This document shows positions 61,301 to 64,000 of a stretch of 64,000 bases of DNA, in pieces. The position numbers and the translations under genes were made by a program. The notes under the pieces were generated by a model. It was not told where the DNA came from, did no database searches, and saw only the letters and a list, made by a program, of their open reading frames with translations. The DNA is taken from the NCBI RefSeq assembly GCF_001949145.1, contig NW_019091362.1, forward strand, positions 8,728,517 to 8,792,516. Direction: 5' to 3'. The stretch's first letter is position 1. Every line of letters starts with the position of its first letter. Origin of the DNA: Acanthaster planci (lineage: Eukaryota; Echinodermata; Asteroidea; Valvatida; Acanthasteridae).

Positions 61301-64000
61301 TTCTATTACTTCCAGGATGTCTTGGCATTTTCAGATGTATAAAAACCTGTCTGTCATTTTCATTTCTGGCAAACTGTACCTTATGCTGAAAATGTCGGAG
61401 TGTCAGAGAACAATTAACATTGATGGTAGTTTTTAAGTATATAGAATTTTTTTTAAATCTCAGGTTTTTTTCAGCTTAGTAAACATTTTCTTTTTGCATC
61501 AAATTAAGCTTGACAAAGCCATGGCTGGCCAACGTAATAGGGCTTGTCATAGAACTGTTTCTCATCAATCTCCGTATGATACATGAACATCTTGTGCCAA
61601 AAATGAGATGGTCTCCCTTGATTGATAAAAAGAAAATAAAGATTCTACCCAGAATAACCCAGTGATGGTTTGGTCCGTGAATTGCTTAAGGGTACCATCA
61701 GTCTGAATATGAGACATTTGGTCCGATATTTTCTCAGGGGTTCCGGACAAGCACTGAGAATTGAAAGTTGCCAGCTTGTGCAGGACAATGTTTTGTTTGT
61801 AAAATACCTATCCCTTAATACCTATCCCTTAATACCCATCCCTTAATACCAAGTTCCATTTCTAACAATGTTTTAATTCTTGTAACCACTGCTGAATAAT
61901 GGTGTTCTCTTTTTCCTGCCCCCTTCCCAATCATCTCTAGCTGGGTGCTCTATATGGAAATGACCCCCTTGGCTTGGAGCTACCTTTAGAGTACTGGTGC
62001 ACACCGGACCATAGCAGCAGCCCCTCAGCAAGCGCTACCTATGTGTCTCACCCTCACCAGCGCCAATCACCTAGACAGGTAACAGAGAAAGTCATGTGAC
62101 CCTTCAGCCTAGCCGTGTCGGAATTTGAACTATTGGAGCCTTACATTTGACACATAGTGTGCATAATCTGTTTTACAAATAACGTAAATTTTAAAAATTG
62201 AGTGCTCACTGTGCGTAGGTCATCTAAGCATAAGATCTCTTATAATCCTATAAGGACAAGCACTTTCTCTGTTGAGTTTACTAGTTTGTAATCTTACACT
62301 TTGTCATGTCGGTAGGCTGTAGAGTCCTTATTGAAAAATTACACCAAAAGGTCCTGTTTGACCATTAATGCTTTGGTGAAACTTAAGTGTATTGGCCCCC
62401 AAAAGCAGTTGAACAAATAGAATCATCTGGAAATTAATCTGTTGCATTAAAACGTTTCTTTCAAGTTAAGAATAAGGCCTTAAGAGTATCTGCCAAAATC
62501 TATGTAACTACTGTAAGGACCTTTCAGTACCAAACCTAAGACCTTTAAGTACCAAACCTATGACCTTTAAGTACTGAACCTATGACCTTTAAGTACCAAA
62601 ACCTAGGACCTTTAAGTACCAAACTATGACCTTTAAGTACCAAAACCTATGACCTTTAAGTACCAAACCAATGACCTTTAAGTACCAAAACCTATGACCT
62701 TTAAGTACCAAACCTATAACTCAGTCTTCCAGACTCTGTAATAGGATTTGCAAAACTGCCATGAGATAAAGGGTAATGACTTGGACTGTATGAAGATTCC
62801 AGAGGATTATCCAAACTGATCATGTTACAAATCAGCAATTGAATAATTTACAAATTAAAAAGAATCAAAATAAGATTGACAGTTAATTGAAAGTCAACTT
62901 TTGTGAAGAAATAACTTTTCACAAAGTGTGTACATGTAAAGGTCTCTCAGCCATGAATATAAGTAACTTTCCCTCAACGTGTTCTTGTTCTGCCGAGAAC
63001 CATTTGGTTAGACAAGATGCACTCCAGTTGTAATACATTTATGATTCACGCTATCTGCTGATGCTTCAATGGTTGCTTGAAACTTGCCAAAAATTGAATC
63101 CAGCATATTTGTTTAAATTCTTTTCCTTAACCCCTTCACGGCGGGATTATTTTGACCGTGACTGCTGGGCTGCGGTATGCCCTGAATGGAGGGCTTTGTC
63201 CAGCAGCAGGCCCCAGTGAACCAGCAGCTGCATGGTGAATAGACCGTAGCGAAGGGGTTAAAAGTTATGACCAATTTCAACAGCTGTGCCCATTAGATCT
63301 CCCCCCCTCCCAGCTTATATGACCCTCAGATAAGGGTTTAGTTTAGCTTGAAGCTATTCAACCTTGATTTTGTTTGTTTTTTTGGGGGGGGCGTTGTCCA
63401 GGCAAGCCTGTTCAAGTTCATCCGTATGGCTGGCGATCTGCTGCCCCCGTCTCTCTACGTTGCTTACATTGACATGCTGAGTGGTCTGGCCAATGGGGAG
63501 GAGAGCGCCAGGCATTGCTTCAACTTGCTAAAGATGAACGGCATGGGCAGTGGTAAGACAATTACTGAATGAATAGACTACTGTGGTCCTTGTAGGTGAC
63601 TCGCTAGTTCCTTGAAATTTGATATGTGCTCATGTGTATGTGATAAAGTAGTGGCAGTTCCGTATCATTTACTCTGAAATAGAAAATTCAGATGAAATAT
63701 TTTTGCTTAGTAAATGTATAGAGAGACCTTTGTGTTTGCTCACATTTATTGTGGCTCGTTTGTTCTTTGTGTACCAAGAATGTACTTTCATTTTCTTTTT
63801 AACAACAATGTTACAATGATGTTTTTAGAAGAGTTTCACAGCACTCATGCGTTAGTGAAAGATACCTTAAGACCCCGGTGCGAATGAAATTGCATTGTTC
63901 AGAGTCCCCATTCTGAATTGGTTGTAACCTGTACAGCAGGGTAATTGAAAGGGGGTTATTTCCAAACTGATGCTGTGCTCTCACACCAAGTCCCTGTGTG
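49292..64000 (+). CDS. NUP205: Nuclear pore complex protein Nup205, N-terminal part (12 exons, continues beyond window)
   Basis: Large alpha-solenoid scaffold nucleoporin of the inner ring of the nuclear pore (family of yeast Nup192, partner of Nup93 and Nup35). The join 49292-49319, 51204-51346, 52041-52212, 55349-55468, 56210-56394, 57238-57472, 58492-58659, 59431-59543, 59955-60017, 61167-61283, 61941-62078, 63402-63552 is in frame with GT-AG introns and gives about 544 residues. The family is recognised from segments that match the remembered vertebrate protein almost word for word: KHKPDFISL, ALIISDLFDL, QPHFPGLTRGLVAVLLY, TTRFTDEL, ESLFAWACQS-like ECLFAWACQS, LEYWC, MAGDLLPP and GLANG. 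The vertebrate protein has about 2,000 residues, so roughly a quarter is here. The start ATG gives MADSKAVNLGSNLW, which aligns with the vertebrate N-terminus. No break or missing exon is seen. It is a housekeeping gene, and no neighbour is functionally linked. Confidence 0.96.
49800..49889 (+). repeat. Intron 1 repeat, module Y first copy
   Basis: Aligns in direct orientation with 50531-50621: CTACTTCGAGAACTC against CTACTTTGAGAACTC, then a shared GTGACTT, then GTCGTAACGCT against GTCGTAATGCT. Module Y lies to the left of inverted module X here but to the right of forward module X in the other copy. Confidence 0.65.
50082..50216 (-). repeat. Intron 1 repeat, module X left copy
   Basis: The left copy, read on the - strand, aligns with 50336-50460 on the + strand. 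Shared blocks include AATGGTCGA, TTGGTGGGCTCAA, ATAAACACGAA and AGGTGGAAG. The copies differ by many substitutions and by 3- and 6-base indels. The two lie head to head about 120 bp apart, so the transcript could fold back on itself. Confidence 0.75.
50336..50460 (+). repeat. Intron 1 repeat, module X right copy
   Basis: Inverted partner of 50082-50216. Most differences between the copies change the encoded residue when read as codons, so the matching open frames (both containing a TrpTrpAlaGln block) do not look protein-constrained. It is probably an old mobile or duplicated element. Confidence 0.75.
50531..50621 (+). repeat. Intron 1 repeat, module Y second copy
   Basis: Direct-orientation partner of 49800-49889, following module X right copy by about 70 bp. 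Together X and Y may form one element of about 290 bp, with the first copy rearranged by inversion of X. Confidence 0.65.
51204..51346 (+). CDS. NUP205: NUP205 coding exon 2 (residues 10-57)
   Basis: Acceptor ACCCAG|GG and donor CCT|GTAAGG. The exon encodes SNLWSPFKELLRTV, then a helical segment, then AIRKHKPDFISLLQNP. KHKPDFISL is a hallmark of the Nup205 N-terminus. It starts in phase 1 and ends on a codon boundary. The longer open frame here (51138-51350, starting MKLPQEV) is a shadow in another frame. Confidence 0.95.
51347..52040 (+). other. NUP205 intron 2
   Basis: Intron of 694 bp between exons 2 and 3. It holds only short open frames on both strands and no recognisable element. Confidence 0.85.
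52041..52212 (+). CDS. NUP205: NUP205 coding exon 3 (residues 58-115)
   Basis: Acceptor GGACAG|GCC, donor TCTG|GTAGGT. The exon encodes AKNAQHRLQIRKADV, then VIEGQPGTKTFP, then FIDEALIISDLFDLNE and AVELLLS. It corresponds to the vertebrate segment with FILSDLFDI and AVELLLAG. It ends with the first base of the Gly115 codon. Confidence 0.96.
53406..53863. other. Assembly gap (458 N)
   Basis: A run of N inside NUP205 intron 3. The neighbouring degenerate tandem array suggests that repeats stopped the assembly. No Nup205 residue is missing across it. Confidence 1.
53985..54620. repeat. Highly degenerate tandem-like array in intron 3
   Basis: A loosely periodic phrase, roughly a run like GGGAAAATATT followed by TGAGTC with variants, returns every 20-40 bases through this stretch. 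Examples are GAGTCTGGGAAAATAATTTG, GGCGGGAAAATCATGATA and TTTGGGAAAATATTTTGAG. No two copies are identical. It reads as an old, decayed minisatellite, perhaps continuing into the adjacent gap. Confidence 0.5.
55349..55468 (+). CDS. NUP205: NUP205 coding exon 4 (residues 115-155)
   Basis: A strong pyrimidine tract (CCCCACCCCAG) precedes the exon. It encodes GEQQQPHFPGLTRGLVAVLL, followed by YYDGRRSV and LIQSRKG, one of the best conserved stretches of the family. The donor AAAG|GTTTGT is weak at positions +3 and +4. Both ends split a glycine codon (phase 1). Confidence 0.96.
55469..56209 (+). other. NUP205 intron 4
   Basis: Intron of 741 bp, donor GTTTGT, acceptor TCACAG. No element recognised; one short CCCTAACCCT-like run near 55690. 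Confidence 0.85.
56210..56394 (+). CDS. NUP205: NUP205 coding exon 5 (residues 155-216)
   Basis: Acceptor TCACAG|GC, donor GAG|GTCAGT. The exon encodes RTWTLELEDEVSDLTTRF then TDELIRDGL and KILTLLLETDV. It matches the family signature WTLEL followed by TTRFTDEL. The exon ends on a codon boundary. Confidence 0.96.
56395..57237 (+). other. NUP205 intron 5
   Basis: Intron of 843 bp, donor GTCAGT, acceptor TTCTTAG. Nothing beyond ordinary AT-rich intron sequence is visible. Confidence 0.85.
57238..57472 (+). CDS. NUP205: NUP205 coding exon 6 (residues 217-295)
   Basis: Acceptor TTCTTAG|GTG. The exon encodes MEMLKEIRSSLAECLFAWAC, then a solenoid repeat segment ending LLMACLYCLDVGGLTE and RPEDRD. 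The segment matches the vertebrate SLAESLFAWACQS and LLMALLYCFD. The donor GACG|GTACGG is weak but keeps the phase needed by exon 7. The richer G+C of this exon stands out against the AT-rich introns. Confidence 0.95.
57473..58491 (+). other. NUP205 intron 6
   Basis: Intron of 1,019 bp with a weak GTACGG donor and CACCAG acceptor. No element recognised. Confidence 0.85.
58492..58659 (+). CDS. NUP205: NUP205 coding exon 7 (residues 295-351)
   Basis: Acceptor ACACCAG|AG, donor GACG|GTGAGT. The exon encodes LTKQLPVLNDAEFLPDLH, then WACPGIAAVLRFAWALML and NVAQQPEVD, matching the vertebrate QLPLLTE, LPGLQATVRLAWALALRG and QLPDV. It starts and ends in phase 1. Confidence 0.96.
58660..59430 (+). 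other. NUP205 intron 7
   Basis: Intron of 771 bp, donor GTGAGT, acceptor CTGCAG. No element recognised. Confidence 0.85.
59431..59543 (+). CDS. NUP205: NUP205 coding exon 8 (residues 351-388)
   Basis: Acceptor ACCTGCAG|CC, donor TTG|GTGAGA. The exon encodes AMQDFIEEDEMIVDDAMKDN then VFRFLTDAVVASGNFHQL. It matches the family segment with DNVFLFLMESVVVSEYF. The reading frame stays open past the donor, but residues after FHQL do not resemble the family, which places the donor here. Confidence 0.94.
59544..59954 (+). other. NUP205 intron 8
   Basis: Intron of 411 bp, donor GTGAGA, acceptor ATGCAG. The upstream exon frame stays open for another 35 codons but these residues are not Nup205-like. 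Confidence 0.85.
59955..60017 (+). CDS. NUP205: NUP205 coding exon 9 (residues 389-409, 63 nt)
   Basis: A short exon of 21 whole codons. Acceptor CATGCAG|GAG, donor AAG|GTGGGA. It encodes EFCARRLHGLVTDFIVQMPL plus K, matching EEFYIRRVHNLITDFLALMP of the vertebrate protein. It is below any usual ORF length cut-off and is supported only by homology and splice sites. Confidence 0.93.
60018..61166 (+). other. NUP205 intron 9
   Basis: Intron of 1,149 bp. It contains GGCCAC-rich repeat pieces near 60160-60300 and an inverted repeat at 60817-60874, plus a sequence near 60319 (CAGTAAAACCTTTGTACTCC) that resembles ends of Tc1/pogo-type or MITE elements. No coding sequence. Confidence 0.8.
60817..60874. 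repeat. Inverted repeat with 16-bp perfect arms
   Basis: The arms TATAGTGGCCACCTGC (60817-60832) and its exact complement (60859-60874) enclose 26 bp, which contain another AGTGGCCAC. Similar phrases (TATAGCAGCCACCTCTCTAA, GCGGCCACTGC) lie upstream near 60174-60265, suggesting a decayed mobile element made of GGCCAC-containing units. Confidence 0.6.
61167..61283 (+). CDS. NUP205: NUP205 coding exon 10 (residues 410-448)
   Basis: Acceptor TTCCCTCAG|GTG, donor TTG|GTGAGA, both on codon boundaries. The exon encodes VKDMRNRGDDVGRTIMAYEL then EGVEPPSTLPRHFQDFMKL. It matches VKQLRNRADED and NEPPISLRRDLEHLMLL of the family. Confidence 0.95.
61284..61940 (+). other. NUP205 intron 10
   Basis: Intron of 657 bp, donor GTGAGA, acceptor CTCTAG. 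Contains a short tandem repeat near 61804 and nothing else notable. Confidence 0.85.
61804..61850. repeat. Short tandem repeat, 14-bp unit
   Basis: The unit CCTATCCCTTAATA occurs about three times with one substitution (CCCATCCC in the third copy). It lies about 90 bp before the exon 11 acceptor. Confidence 0.75.
61941..62078 (+). CDS. NUP205: NUP205 coding exon 11 (residues 449-494)
   Basis: Acceptor TCATCTCTAG|CTG, donor CAG|GTAACA. The exon encodes LGALYGNDPLGLELPLEYWC followed by a Ser/Pro-rich linker and HPHQRQSPRQ. LELPLEYWC and the HQRxxxRQ tail are family marks. It contains no start codon that would open a long ORF, so it is easily missed. Confidence 0.94.
62517..62718. repeat. Minisatellite, nine copies of a 21-23 bp unit
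   Basis: Nine head-to-tail copies of GACCTTTAAGTACCAAACCT plus two bases. Copies vary by single bases and by one A in the AAA/AAAA run, so copy number is likely polymorphic. No open frame is conserved through it. Confidence 0.92.
63127..63261. mobile_element. Short non-autonomous piggyBac-like element (MITE)
   Basis: A 135-bp segment bounded by TTAA on both sides, with near-perfect terminal inverted repeats: TTAACCCCTTCACGG at the left and the complement of TTAACCCCTTCGCTACGG at the right. TTAA target sites and ends beginning CCC are the hallmark of piggyBac transposons. There is no transposase, so it would need one in trans. It sits 140 bp before NUP205 exon 12. Confidence 0.75.
63402..63552 (+). 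CDS. NUP205: NUP205 coding exon 12 (residues 495-545), last exon in window
   Basis: Acceptor TTGTCCAG|GCA, donor AGTG|GTAAGA (phase 1). The exon encodes ASLFKFIRMAGDLLPPSLYV, then MLSGLANGEESARHCFNLLK and MNGMGSG. It matches SKFVRQMGDLLPPTIY, LQGLANGPQCAHYCFSLLKVNG of the family. The next exon lies beyond position 64000. Confidence 0.96.
63553..64000 (+). other. NUP205 intron 12 (5' part, cut by window end)
   Basis: Begins with the consensus-like donor GTAAGA after exon 12. No further exon-like sequence resembling Nup205 is seen before the window ends. Confidence 0.85.

Larger units (their letters stand above)
62079..63401 (+). other. NUP205 intron 11
   Basis: Intron of 1,323 bp, donor GTAACA, acceptor GTCCAG. 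It contains the nine-copy minisatellite and the piggyBac-like MITE annotated separately. Confidence 0.85.

Overview
This window is animal nuclear DNA. It has long AT-rich non-coding stretches, small exons with GT/AG splice sites, microsatellites, decayed transposons and two runs of N from draft assembly. The six-nucleotide words AGGCCTA and ACATGTA recur throughout, often next to each other, and AGAGGGCGCT recurs more sparsely. From memory of such genomes this suggests a marine invertebrate deuterostome, most likely an echinoderm. The phylum is an inference; the animal origin is secure.

The only gene that can be reconstructed with confidence is NUP205, at 49292-64000 on the + strand. Twelve coding exons give residues 1 to about 545 of the large inner-ring scaffold nucleoporin Nup205 (Nup192 family). 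All twelve exons join in frame, all introns are GT-AG, and the gene runs off the right edge. A short upstream ORF in the same frame lies directly before its start codon, inside a promoter-like segment with an ETS/GABP site, a CRE half-site and a TATA-like box.

The second supported gene is on the - strand, divergent from NUP205. The exon at 42846-43176 ends in a Ras-superfamily P-loop (GAESVGKS) followed by a clean GTAAG donor. A GC-rich first coding exon at 45531-45620 fits it in phase. The exons for the rest of the G domain must lie at lower coordinates and I did not find them.

The left two thirds (1-42845) hold no gene I can name. They contain a decayed hAT-like transposon (about 2987-4081), a dispersed repeat present as two inverted copies (4181-4357 and 33700-33852), a perfect 24-bp palindrome, a (CT)n microsatellite containing a gap, a tRNA-like remnant, and a few isolated exon-like segments with good splice sites (for example 16530-16594). 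Most of the open frames there look like chance.

The NUP205 introns carry their own repeats. Intron 1 has a two-module repeat in mixed orientation, intron 3 has a very degenerate array beside a 458-N gap, intron 9 has an inverted repeat, and intron 11 has a nine-copy minisatellite and a short piggyBac-like MITE flanked by TTAA. I found no bacterial-type operon, CRISPR array, phage or defence system.
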